Assembly (NCBI GenBank): GCA_964569085.1
Contig: CAZMTA010000004.1
Span: forward strand, 62,001-126,000
DNA length: 64,000 nucleotides
Source: JAJCZZ01 sp964569085
GTDB taxonomy: Bacteria; Gemmatimonadota; Gemmatimonadetes; Longimicrobiales; Gaopeijiaceae
Direction of reading: 5' to 3'
The position numbers and the translations under genes were made by a program. Below, piece after piece: positions 10,201 to 16,935 of the stretch; within the stretch, counting starts at the first letter, position 1, and every line of letters begins with the position of its first letter. Under the pieces are notes generated by a model. The model was given only the letters and a program-made list of their open reading frames with translations. It did not search any database and was not told the DNA's origin.

Positions 10201-10459
10201 CGAGGAGGCCGACTACATCCGGTGGCGTGAGGTCAGCGTGAGCTACTCGCTCCCCGGTGACCTGGTGGAGGGCTTCGGCATCGACCGCGCCACCCTCACC
10301 GCCGGTGCTCGTAACCTGAAGCTGTGGACGAAGTACTCCGGGATCGACCCGGCCAACAACGTGACCACGGATTCGGGTAGCAGCTTCGTGCAGGGCATCG
10401 ACGGGTGGCGTCCCGGGACTCCCCGGCGCTTCACGTTCGGTCTCCGCGTCGGCTTCTGA
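7283..10459 (+). CDS. SusC/RagA-type TonB-linked outer-membrane receptor
   Basis: The 1058-residue product is a complete SusC-family channel. After an N-terminal signal (LALGAALVLPGALQAQG) comes a CarboxypepD_reg-like domain at about residues 35-115 ('GTITGTVTEQGSMRPLDAV...GRFLIVNVPAGEH'). A plug domain follows at about 125-260 ('GREAGVNISSSGG...IRIRGSSSL...IIYVDGIRID...IEILKGAAAATLYGTEASNGVIQIFTKKG'). A long C-terminal beta-barrel ends in '...FTFGLRVGF' with a terminal aromatic residue, as expected for BAM-dependent assembly. It imports oligomeric nutrients with TonB energy. The SusD partner starts 17 bases downstream. The ATG has a perfect AAGGAGGT ribosome site. The substrate cannot be predicted because no glycosidase is adjacent. 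Confidence 0.95.
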   Translation: MDPRSFVRSVIQQRRNLSLLFALGAALVLPGALQAQGTITGTVTEQGSMRPLDAVQVYIPGTSIGTLTNASGRFLIVNVPAGEHEVRAERVGYASGSQMVTVADGETVQQNFTLGTSAIQLDQIVVTGAGQATQVKRLGNTVASVNVEALEDAPINNFSELIQGREAGVNISSSGGMAGEASQIRIRGSSSLTQDNNPIIYVDGIRIDNSVTEGDAGGASRLDDINPDAIERVEILKGAAAATLYGTEASNGVIQIFTKKGSAGDTRWEMSVEGGISQMDESRYASHAGSACSRAGQLLGGCKPGNEQAFANQIAQYWGLGSLSPYEVFEVPLLDPLFGTGNHQAYSLSVRGGSQTINYFVSGRFAREDGAYDGAIYGPAQDIDEQKQATANVTFFPVESVRLRFNSMYTNRYHEVPTNGNNTTGTFSMAIMSKPELASERNPTGTGAFATMNELFQIEQTEETERFAGSVNAQYSPIQDFTVDATFGVDVVSSEELDFQNFNWAVDNFSSYSQNGARTFQTHNRRELTLDVKANYAMQLSDALTADLIGGAQLLQSRYHRNTSSGSQFPAPGLEVTGAAANQSAGEFLRNEVNAGAYAQAQFGINNYLFTTVGARLDKHSAFGEGADAQLYPKASVSFVPSDMNGWDEIGPISSLRLRAAIGQSGLQPGAFDQFTTFSPQPGELGPGVEPDNLGNPDLEPEVSTEWEVGADFGLFDDRISLDVTYWDRTVNNVLVDRLFPPSGGFNSPQLFNLGEMVAQGLEVGLNGAVFTTPNFSFDAFANAAYLSEEVTDLGGAPPIKVGYYRYRTWIAEGYAPGSFFTKQLANTPFPFDQNGDGVADTEQEMLNFLSSPLTPDQLVLLQGALIDGNPAGEVYRGKSTPDWSGSFGGTFSLFGNIRVNTQFDYAFGDFYTQNLSGAFRDSHWLLGRNTPETARIEAVLVNPASTAQERLAAAQDWLGEVSLSPWSGLNSIEEADYIRWREVSVSYSLPGDLVEGFGIDRATLTAGARNLKLWTKYSGIDPANNVTTDSGSSFVQGIDGWRPGTPRRFTFGLRVGF

Positions 10460-10476
10460 TGATTGGAGGATATGAC

Positions 10477-11826
10477 ATGCAACGCATGAACGATCATTCG
10501 CGCAGCCGACGGCGCGGTCGGGGATTCCAGGGGGTTGCCCTCGTGGCCGCCCTCGCCCTGACCACGGCGGGCTGTGATTCGCTCCTGGACGTGGAGAATC
10601 CCAACAACGTCGTCCAGGAAGACCTCGAGAACGCGACCTCGGTGAACGCCCTGGTCAACGGGGCGCACGCCCTGGTGGCCGAGGCCCTCGGAGACGTGAC
10701 CGTCTCCACCGCCGATCTGTCGGACGAGTTCCAGCACACCGGCTCCCAGAACTGGGCGGCCGAGCTGGACGTGGGGTCCATCACCAACGTGGAGGGCCGC
10801 AGCAACGCCCTCTTCAACTCCCTCTCGACGGCCCGCTGGATGGCCGAAGAGGCCATCGCCACGGCGGAGCAGTTCGCCGACGAGCTGGTGGTTCCCACCG
10901 ATCTCGCCAACGCCTACCTGGCGTCCGGGATCGCGTACATGACCATCGCGGACAACTTCGAGGACTTCACGTTCTCGAACCGCACGGAGGTCGGCCCGCC
11001 CATCGGTGAGGCCAACATGCAGGGCGTGTACGACATCGCCCTCGAGCGCTTCAACTCCGCCCGGTCGGCCGCCTCGGCGGCCGGCGCTTCGGACCTGGTC
11101 ACGGCCGCGATGGCCTTCCAGGCTCGTGCCGAGTGGGGCAAGGCGCTCTGGCCGAAGCTGAACCCTCCGGGTTCGGCCCCGGCCGATCCGCTGGTCAACA
11201 GCTCCGCGGCCAACGCCCTCGCGGCGGAGGTCATCGGGCGCGTGGGTGCGACGTCGGACTGGATGTACCGCTTCCAGTACTCGTCGGCCACGATCACCAG
11301 CCCCCTCGGGAGCTGGGTCAACTCGCGGCAGGAGTTCGCGGTGTCGCCCCAGTGGGTGCAGCTCGACGCCGCCGGCCGTACGGTCGAGGCGGTGACCCTC
11401 GAGGATCCCATCGACGGCGTGCCGGATCCGGCGCTGGTGGGGATCCTCACCGAGTTCGAGGAGGGCTACCTCTACGCGCCGCTCACGGCCGTGAGCGCGC
11501 GGGAGATGCACCTGATCCTGGCCGAGGCCGCGCTGGCCTCCGGGAACCAGGCGGGTGCGGTGACCCACATCAACCACGTGCGCGCCATCAAGGGCTCCTC
11601 GCCCTACGATCCGGCGACGCACGCTCCGACGCCTCTCGAGATGATTCAGCACGAGCGTCTCGTGAACATGTTCATGCAGCCGACCCGTCGGCTGTGGGAC
11701 ATGTACCGCTTCGACATCGCGGCGCCGACGTGGGCGCCCGGTTCGGACGCGTTCGCCAACGGCCAGATGTTCATCATCGGTCAGGACGAGCGGGTGTCGA
11801 ACTGCTACCTCCTCGGGACCTGCTGA
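10477..11826 (+). CDS. RagB/SusD-type outer-membrane lipoprotein
   Basis: The 449-residue product is a lipoprotein (VALVAALALTTAGCDS, Cys about residue 29). 'LLDVENPNNVVQEDLEN' after the cysteine is a typical SusD start, and the body is rich in helices that fit the SusD TPR-like fold. The 'MIQHERLVNMFMQPTRRLWDMYRF' segment near the C-terminus matches the conserved late region of the family. It acts as the surface lid and binding protein for the SusC channel encoded 17 bases upstream. GGAGGA precedes the ATG. The nearest good terminator lies 100 bases beyond the stop. Confidence 0.93.
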   Translation: MQRMNDHSRSRRRGRGFQGVALVAALALTTAGCDSLLDVENPNNVVQEDLENATSVNALVNGAHALVAEALGDVTVSTADLSDEFQHTGSQNWAAELDVGSITNVEGRSNALFNSLSTARWMAEEAIATAEQFADELVVPTDLANAYLASGIAYMTIADNFEDFTFSNRTEVGPPIGEANMQGVYDIALERFNSARSAASAAGASDLVTAAMAFQARAEWGKALWPKLNPPGSAPADPLVNSSAANALAAEVIGRVGATSDWMYRFQYSSATITSPLGSWVNSRQEFAVSPQWVQLDAAGRTVEAVTLEDPIDGVPDPALVGILTEFEEGYLYAPLTAVSAREMHLILAEAALASGNQAGAVTHINHVRAIKGSSPYDPATHAPTPLEMIQHERLVNMFMQPTRRLWDMYRFDIAAPTWAPGSDAFANGQMFIIGQDERVSNCYLLGTC

Positions 11827-11925
11827 TCACGGCCCGGGAGTGACGGACCGTCACGGACGCGGCCCCTCCTTCGTATGAAGTGAGGGTGCCGCGCTCCGGG
11901 CGGCCCACGCAGCGAGAGTGGAACA

Positions 11926-11960
11926 GGGGGTCCGGGGATCTTTCCCCGGGCCCCCTTTCT
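11926..11960 (+). terminator. Terminator of the SusC-SusD operon
   Basis: GGGGGTCCGGGGA (11926-11938) pairs with TCCCCGGGCCCCC (11943-11955) over a four-base loop with one G-U wobble. TTTCT follows, giving a canonical stem plus short U-tract. Confidence 0.85.
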
Positions 11961-12005
11961 CGCGCAGATTCAGCTCAACGAAAATCCAGCCTCCAGGAGT
12001 CCCGC

Positions 12006-12548
12006 ATGACGCTTCTTCGTTCGCACCACCGCAGCGCCCCGCGCCGGGCCGGCCCGGGGGTCTGGGTCGCGGCGATCGGCCTCGCGCTTCTCGGGACCGG
12101 GGGCTGCTACAGCTACCAGCCCCAGGACGGGGCCATCCCACCGGCTCCCGAGACGGTCCGGATCGAGCTCACCGGAGAGGGCCGGGACGCGATGGAGCGG
12201 CGTCGGGGCCTGGCCCTGGAGCACTTCGAGGGCAGGGTCCTCCGGCAGTCCGGGGAAGACCTCACGTTCGAAGCGCGGCTGCCCGCCAACCTCCTGGCCT
12301 ACAGCGAGCGCGGGGTGACCGACACGCTGGAGATCCGCCGGTCGCACATCCGGAGCGTGGACGTGAAGGAGTTCTCCACGAAGCGGACGATCCTCGGTGC
12401 CGCGGCCGGGGTCGCGGGTCTCGCCGGGGTGTACGCGATCGTGCAGGCCGTGGTCAGCAGCGAGGAGGACGGCCTGGGCGGGGGCGACGGCAACACCGAC
12501 TTCTCGGTGGTGCCCTTCGTGACCACGATCCTGGGGTGGCTGCGCTAG
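12006..12548 (+). CDS. Small predicted lipoprotein, unknown function
   Basis: The 180-residue product has a signal peptide ending in 'LALLGTGGC' (Cys about residue 37). A short beta-rich domain follows ('VRIELTGEGRDAMERR...GRVLRQSGEDLTFEARL'). A hydrophobic stretch lies at about residues 125-145 (ILGAAAGVAGLAGVYAIVQAVV) with a glycine/aspartate-rich tail after it. Similar 'GRVLxxxxDSLxLxxxxV' envelope proteins of unknown role occur in Gemmatimonadota. The start is the ATG after the SusCD terminator; no strong ribosome site is seen. The gene stands alone and is followed by a symmetrical hairpin shared with the convergent cupredoxin gene. Confidence 0.7.
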   Translation: MTLLRSHHRSAPRRAGPGVWVAAIGLALLGTGGCYSYQPQDGAIPPAPETVRIELTGEGRDAMERRRGLALEHFEGRVLRQSGEDLTFEARLPANLLAYSERGVTDTLEIRRSHIRSVDVKEFSTKRTILGAAAGVAGLAGVYAIVQAVVSSEEDGLGGGDGNTDFSVVPFVTTILGWLR

Positions 12549-12583
12549 CGCCCGCTCCCCGGGTCGCATCCGCTCCGGAACGA

Positions 12584-12621
12584 CGAACGGCGCCGCCCCC
12601 TTCCGGGGACGGCGCCGTTCG
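12584..12621. terminator. Convergent hairpin terminator without U-tract
   Basis: CGAACGGCGCCG (12584-12595) pairs perfectly with CGGCGCCGTTCG (12610-12621), with further C/G pairing inside. It lies between two convergent genes and has no U-run on either side. The ACGAA foot recurs in other hairpins of this window. Confidence 0.7.
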
Positions 12622-12648
12622 CGTGCTGCGGGGTGGGGCGGGAACGCC

Positions 12649-13257
12649 TTACATCGCGGCGCCCTGGACCCCCATGCTTCCGTCGGACGAGACGTTGAAG
12701 CGCACCCACATCCCCGTGGCCGCGTGGCCCGGGATGTAGCACACCAGGGAGTAGTTCCCGGCGGCGTCCGCGGTGAAGGTGATGGTCTCCTCTTCACCGG
12801 GCATGGTGCCGTCCACCATGGAGGTGGGGTTGGACGTCACGGCGCCGTCGAAGGCGGGGGAAGGCTGGGGCGCGGCGCTGAACCCGCCGACCTCCTCCTC
12901 CACGCCCACGCTGTGGGCCATGTTCGGGTCGTCGTTCACCAGCGTGAGGTTCACGGTGAAGCCCTCGGGGACCGTGATGGCCAGGTTGCCGTTGGTGGCG
13001 CCGTTGAAGTTCCAGTAGTTGGCGTCGGACGTGGCGCCGGCCGTGAGGGTGACGTTCACCGTCTGGTTCGCCTCGTCGACCTCGAACCAGCTCGGCATGG
13101 TCATCTCGCCGGTGGGCCCGGACGAGGCGTTCGAAGGCTGGGCGGGCTGAGCGGCGGGCTCGGTCCCGCTCTCGGCGGGAGCCTCGTCGCTCGCCGGCTC
13201 ACCCCCGCCGCACGCGGCGAGGACGGCCACCAAGGAGAGAGCGAAGATGCGCTTCAT
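12649..13257 (-). CDS. Sulfocyanin-like blue-copper (cupredoxin) lipoprotein
   Basis: The 202-residue product is a lipoprotein (VAVLAACGGG, Cys16) with a low-complexity Ala/Pro/Ser linker to about residue 48, then one cupredoxin domain. Type 1 copper ligands are visible: His115 in 'NMAHSVGV', Cys173 and His178 in 'LVCYIPGHAATGMW', and Met183. The 'CYxPGHAxxGM' ligand loop and the large insertion between the first His and Cys match the sulfocyanin family. The predicted role is periplasmic or outer-face one-electron transfer to or from a respiratory partner. No oxidase gene is adjacent. It is transcribed away from argJ, with 175 bases between their codons. Confidence 0.9.
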   Translation of the reverse strand: MKRIFALSLVAVLAACGGGEPASDEAPAESGTEPAAQPAQPSNASSGPTGEMTMPSWFEVDEANQTVNVTLTAGATSDANYWNFNGATNGNLAITVPEGFTVNLTLVNDDPNMAHSVGVEEEVGGFSAAPQPSPAFDGAVTSNPTSMVDGTMPGEEETITFTADAAGNYSLVCYIPGHAATGMWVRFNVSSDGSMGVQGAAM

Positions 13258-13432
13258 GTCTGGTGTTTCCTGTTTTGGGTGCCAGAGAATGCCGCGCCGG
13301 GCAATCCGGTAGGAACCGGCTCCGCGGCGCGACGTGCAACCTTGCAAGTTGTGCACCGGAAATCCGGTGCGCGCCCCACTACCCCGGCCTCCACGCGTTG
13401 ATCCGGCCGCCGGGGCCGGGTCCGACCCGCGG

Positions 13433-14605
13433 TCAGGTCGAGTAGTAGGCCGCGTTCTCCTCGATGTAGCCGTGGGTGAGGTCGCACCCCCACGCCCGGG
13501 CCCGGGCCTCGCCCACCCCCAGGTCCACCTCCAGGTCCACGGGGTCCTGCTCCAGGAGGTTCCGCACCGCGTCGTCGTCGAACTGGGCGCGGCGGCCTCC
13601 TTCCACCACCGGGGTCCCACCGATCCGGGCCTCGATGCGGTCCGGGTCCACCCGGGCGTCGAAGCACTTCCCCACGGCCATGAGGATCCGCCCCACGTTG
13701 GGATCGCCCCCGGCCACCATGGTCTTCACCAGCGGGGAGTTCACCAGCGACTTGGCCACGGTCCGGGCATCCTCCCGGGAGGCCGCGCCGGTCACGGTGA
13801 CGCGGAGGAGCGTCTCGGCGCCCTCCCCGTCCCGGGCCAGCATCTCCGTGACGGCGGTGAAGGCCTCGACCAGCGCCTGGCGGAAGGCGTCTTCCGAGAC
13901 CGGGCCGGCTGCTCCGTTGGCCAGGAGCGCGCAGGTGTCGGAGGTGCTGGTGTCCGTGTCCACCGAGAGCATGTTGAACGTGTCGTCCACCACGGCCCGG
14001 AGCGTCCGGTCCAGGGCGGGGGCGTCCAGCGCCGCGTCGGTGAAGGCGTAGACGAGCATCGTGGCCATGTTGGGCTCGATCATCCCGGCGCCCTTCGCCA
14101 CCACCGTCAGGGTGGCGCGCTCGCCCACGTCCAGGGAGACGGCCTTCGGGTGGGTGTCCGTGGTCATGATGCCCCGGGCTCCCTCCATGGGATCGTCCTG
14201 GAGGGCGCCCGCCAGCGCCGGCATGGCGGCCTCGATCTTCTCGATGGGAAGGGGTACGCCGATGACGCCGGTGGAGCTCATGAGGACGAGCTCCGGGTCG
14301 ACGCCGAGCGCCTCCCCGGCGGCCGTGCCCATGCGCCGGGCCCGGGCGATCCCCTCCTCGCCGGTGCCCACGTTGGACACCCGGCTGTTCACCACGACGG
14401 CCTGGAGGCGACCGGCGCGGATGCGCTCCCGCCCGACCACCACCGGGGCGCCGGGCACCTGGTTTCGGGTGAACACGGCCGCGGCGGCCGCGGGTCGATC
14501 CGAGACGAAGAGGGAGAGGTCTGGCTTGCCGGACGTCTTGATGCCGCAGCAGGTGGCGGCGCAGCGGAAGCCGGTGGGAAAGCGCGGGGATTCGTGCAGG
14601 GTCAT
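13433..14605 (-). CDS. argJ: Glutamate N-acetyltransferase / amino-acid acetyltransferase (ornithine acetyltransferase)
   Basis: The 390-residue product catalyses the cyclic arginine pathway step that moves acetyl from N-acetylornithine to glutamate. The nucleophile is Thr182 in 'EPNMATMLVY', where the precursor is cut between Ala181 and Thr182. The oxyanion-hole motif STGVIG is at 111-116. 'TTDTHPKA' and the C-terminal 'DLTHGYIEENAAYYST' are conserved in the family. The usual NSGNANACTG segment reads NSRVSNVGTG here (73-82), a departure from the consensus. No other arg gene is nearby, so argJ is isolated. Length is normal. Confidence 0.96.
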   Translation of the reverse strand: MTLHESPRFPTGFRCAATCCGIKTSGKPDLSLFVSDRPAAAAAVFTRNQVPGAPVVVGRERIRAGRLQAVVVNSRVSNVGTGEEGIARARRMGTAAGEALGVDPELVLMSSTGVIGVPLPIEKIEAAMPALAGALQDDPMEGARGIMTTDTHPKAVSLDVGERATLTVVAKGAGMIEPNMATMLVYAFTDAALDAPALDRTLRAVVDDTFNMLSVDTDTSTSDTCALLANGAAGPVSEDAFRQALVEAFTAVTEMLARDGEGAETLLRVTVTGAASREDARTVAKSLVNSPLVKTMVAGGDPNVGRILMAVGKCFDARVDPDRIEARIGGTPVVEGGRRAQFDDDAVRNLLEQDPVDLEVDLGVGEARARAWGCDLTHGYIEENAAYYST

Positions 14606-14720
14606 GGAGGGACCGCGGTGCGAGGCTCGTCGGTGGCGGGACGGGCCGGAAGATGGCGGGACCCACCCCGGGACGAAAAGAGGGGGCGGGGCCCGCGCCG
14701 GGCCCCACCCCCCATGCGAA

Positions 14721-14753
14721 CGGCCCGGCCGACCACGAAGGTCGACCGGGCCG
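14721..14753 (-). terminator. Hairpin between the 58-residue gene and argJ
   Basis: CGGCCCGGCCGACC (14721-14734) pairs with GGTCGACCGGGCCG (14740-14753), with one C-A mismatch, over loop ACGAA. There is no U-tract. It probably ends transcription of the small gene at 14777-14953. Confidence 0.5.
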
Positions 14754-14776
14754 CCGCGTGCGGGCTTCCCCGGAGA

Positions 14777-14953
14777 CTACTCGGTGCAGCACCCGTAGGC
14801 GGGCATCCGACCGGTCAGCTCGAGCACGGCGTCCAGGGGACGCGCGTCTTCGGCCATCTGCCGGAAGGTGCGGGCGATCCGGAGATCTCCCTCCCCCTCT
14901 GCCCGGATCGCGATCCGGAGCAGGTATCGGATCCTTTCGTCCACGGTCATCAT
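14777..14953 (-). CDS. Small conserved-looking helical protein (58 aa), unknown
   Basis: The product begins MMTVDERIRYLLRIAIRAEG and is strongly helical and charged ('RIARTFRQMAEDARPLDAVLELTG'). It ends in a Gly-Cys-Cys-Thr-Glu tail. AGGGA sits before the ATG pair at 14948-14953. A longer reading from 15004 is possible but its N-terminus is less protein-like. The gene has its own hairpin downstream. The twin cysteines near the end could bind metal or be modified, which is inference. No family was recognised. Confidence 0.5.
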   Translation of the reverse strand: MMTVDERIRYLLRIAIRAEGEGDLRIARTFRQMAEDARPLDAVLELTGRMPAYGCCTE

Positions 14954-15110
14954 CGTCCCTGTTCCCCTGTTTCGGCGGAAACCCGTCTGCCTCCACCCCT
15001 TCAACGATCCATACGGAACTCGCGTGACGGCGGTTTCGGCTTCACTCCATTCGATGCTCGTTCAACTCGAGGGGTTGCATCCGGGTTCCGCTGTTCCCTC
15101 GGAGCCCCCG

Positions 15111-16805
15111 TCAGCGCGGCCGGCCGGTCCACCCGGGACCGCGCACCGGACGGCCCGGGAGCGCGCCGGTGTGCCGCCCGTCCTCCACCACCGCCACCCC
15201 GTTCACCAGCACGTGCTCGATCCCCTCCGAGAGACGATGCGGATCTTCGTACGTCGCCCGGTCACCGACGGTCTCGGGGTCGAAGACGACCACGTCGGCG
15301 TACCAGCCCTCGCGGAGCAGCCCCCGCTCCCGGATGTGGAGCCGCGTGGCCACCGCCGAGCTCATCTTGCGGACGGCCTCCTCCAGCGTCGTGGCCCCCT
15401 GCTCGCGCACGTATCGGCCCAGGACCCGGGGGAAGGTCCCGTACGCGCGGGGGTGGGCGCCCCCCTCCGCCGTCTCCGGGTCGATGCCCCCGGCGTCGGT
15501 GCCGAACTTGATCCAGGGCTGCCCGATCTGCATCGCCACGTTGTCCTCGCTCATGAGGAAGTAGATCGTGCCGACGCGCTGCCGCTCCGAGAGGACCAGG
15601 TCGAAGGCCGTCTCGATCCAGTCCTCGCCCCGGGCCTCCGCCACCTCGGAGAGGCGCATGCCCGCCCAGCGCTGGTTCTCCGGCTCGTCCAGCCCCAGGA
15701 GGAGCACGCCTTCCGGCGTGGCGAGGGCGCAGAGGTTCTCCCACTCCGTCTGGTCCGACTCCATCTCCGCCCGCATCCGTGCCCGGACGCCCTCGTCGGC
15801 GAGGTTGTCGAAGAGGAGCCCGTCCGCCGAGGCCCACGGGGGGAAGCAGGCGCTCAGCCCGGTTCCGCCGGCGGTGTAGGGATACATGTTGGCCTGGACG
15901 TCGACGCCCGCGGCCCGGGCCGAGTCGATCTTGGCCACGGCCTGGGCGGCCTTGTCCCAGTTCCGGCGTCCCGCGGCCTTGAGGTGGTAGATCTCCACCG
16001 GGACCCCGGCCCGGACCCCGATCTCCATGGCCTCGTCCAGCGCCTCCAGGAACCGGTCGGCCTCGGAGCGCATGTGGGTGATGTACACGCCTCCGTAGGG
16101 AGCCGCCGCCTCGTTCACCGCCACGAGCTCGTCGGTGGAGGCGAAGTTGCCAGGGGGATAGATGAGGGCGGAGGCCACCCCGAAGGCGCCGTCGCGCATG
16201 GCGTTGTCCACGGCCTCCCGCATGACCGCGAGCTCTTCGGGGCCGGCGGCGCCCATGGCCTCGCCCATCCCCAGGACCCGGATGGTGCTGGCGCCCACGA
16301 AGGAGCCGAAGTTCACGCTGGCCCCGTGCTCCGTCATGGCGTCCAGCCAGTCCGCGAACGCCCGGGGGCCCGAGAAGGTCCGACCCGCCCGGGCCTCACC
16401 CTCGGGGACCGGAGCGTTGGTGCTGGACTCGCCCATGATCTCGGTGGTGATGCCCTGGGTGGCCTTGGAGACCACCCGGCCGTCCCCGTCGTCGAGGAAG
16501 TTGCTCCGGGAGTGGCTCTGGATGTCGATGAAGCCCGGGGCCACCACGCTGCCGGTGGCGTCGATGCGTCGGACGGACGCCGCGTCCGCCAACCGCCCCG
16601 GCGGGACGATGGCGGCGATCCGGTCGCCCCGGATGGCCACGTCGGCGGGGTACCACGCGTTGCCCGTCCCGTCCACGACCCGCCCTCCCTCGATCACCAC
16701 GTCGAAGGGGCCGGCGTCCGTGGGGGAGGGGGCCGCGGCGGGGCCGGAGCCGGCGCAGGCCTGGAAGGTCCAGCAGAGGAGGAGGGGGAGGAGGGTTCGG
16801 CGCAT
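15111..16805 (-). CDS. Secreted N-acyl-D-amino-acid deacylase-like amidohydrolase
   Basis: The 564-residue product carries a lipoprotein-type signal (LLLCWTFQACAG). The fold begins 'DVVIEGGRVVDGTGNAWYPADVAIRGDRIAAI', the standard opening of D-aminoacylase/dihydroorotase-like amidohydrolases, and ends 'VLVNGVAVVEDGRHTGALPGR'. Expected metal residues later in the barrel are present ('YITHMRSEAD', 'VEIYHLKAAG', 'FGTDAGG'). The first metal motif is unusual: 'GFIDIQSHSRS' in place of the common GFIDxHxHxD. A paralogue with the usual motif is at 50324-52099. It is probably periplasmic and hydrolyses N-acylated or D-amino-acid substrates; specificity is unknown. Confidence 0.87.
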   Translation of the reverse strand: MRRTLLPLLLCWTFQACAGSGPAAAPSPTDAGPFDVVIEGGRVVDGTGNAWYPADVAIRGDRIAAIVPPGRLADAASVRRIDATGSVVAPGFIDIQSHSRSNFLDDGDGRVVSKATQGITTEIMGESSTNAPVPEGEARAGRTFSGPRAFADWLDAMTEHGASVNFGSFVGASTIRVLGMGEAMGAAGPEELAVMREAVDNAMRDGAFGVASALIYPPGNFASTDELVAVNEAAAPYGGVYITHMRSEADRFLEALDEAMEIGVRAGVPVEIYHLKAAGRRNWDKAAQAVAKIDSARAAGVDVQANMYPYTAGGTGLSACFPPWASADGLLFDNLADEGVRARMRAEMESDQTEWENLCALATPEGVLLLGLDEPENQRWAGMRLSEVAEARGEDWIETAFDLVLSERQRVGTIYFLMSEDNVAMQIGQPWIKFGTDAGGIDPETAEGGAHPRAYGTFPRVLGRYVREQGATTLEEAVRKMSSAVATRLHIRERGLLREGWYADVVVFDPETVGDRATYEDPHRLSEGIEHVLVNGVAVVEDGRHTGALPGRPVRGPGWTGRPR

Positions 16806-16840
16806 GGGATCCTCGGGTGGCAGGGGAAGAAGGCTCCTAT

Positions 16841-16869
16841 CAGGTACCGGCGGCCCACGACCGCGTCAA
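16841..16869 (-). promoter_or_regulatory. Candidate promoter of the amidohydrolase gene
   Basis: Read on the minus strand, TTGACG (16869-16864), a 17-base spacer and TACCTG (16846-16841) lie about 35 bases before the ATG at 16805. The -35 element is strong and the -10 weak. Confidence 0.4.
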
Positions 16870-16935
16870 ACCGTGGAGGCGTTCTTGCATGACCGGTGTC
16901 CGCCCAGCCCGGCCCCCTCCGTCCACGGGATCCAG

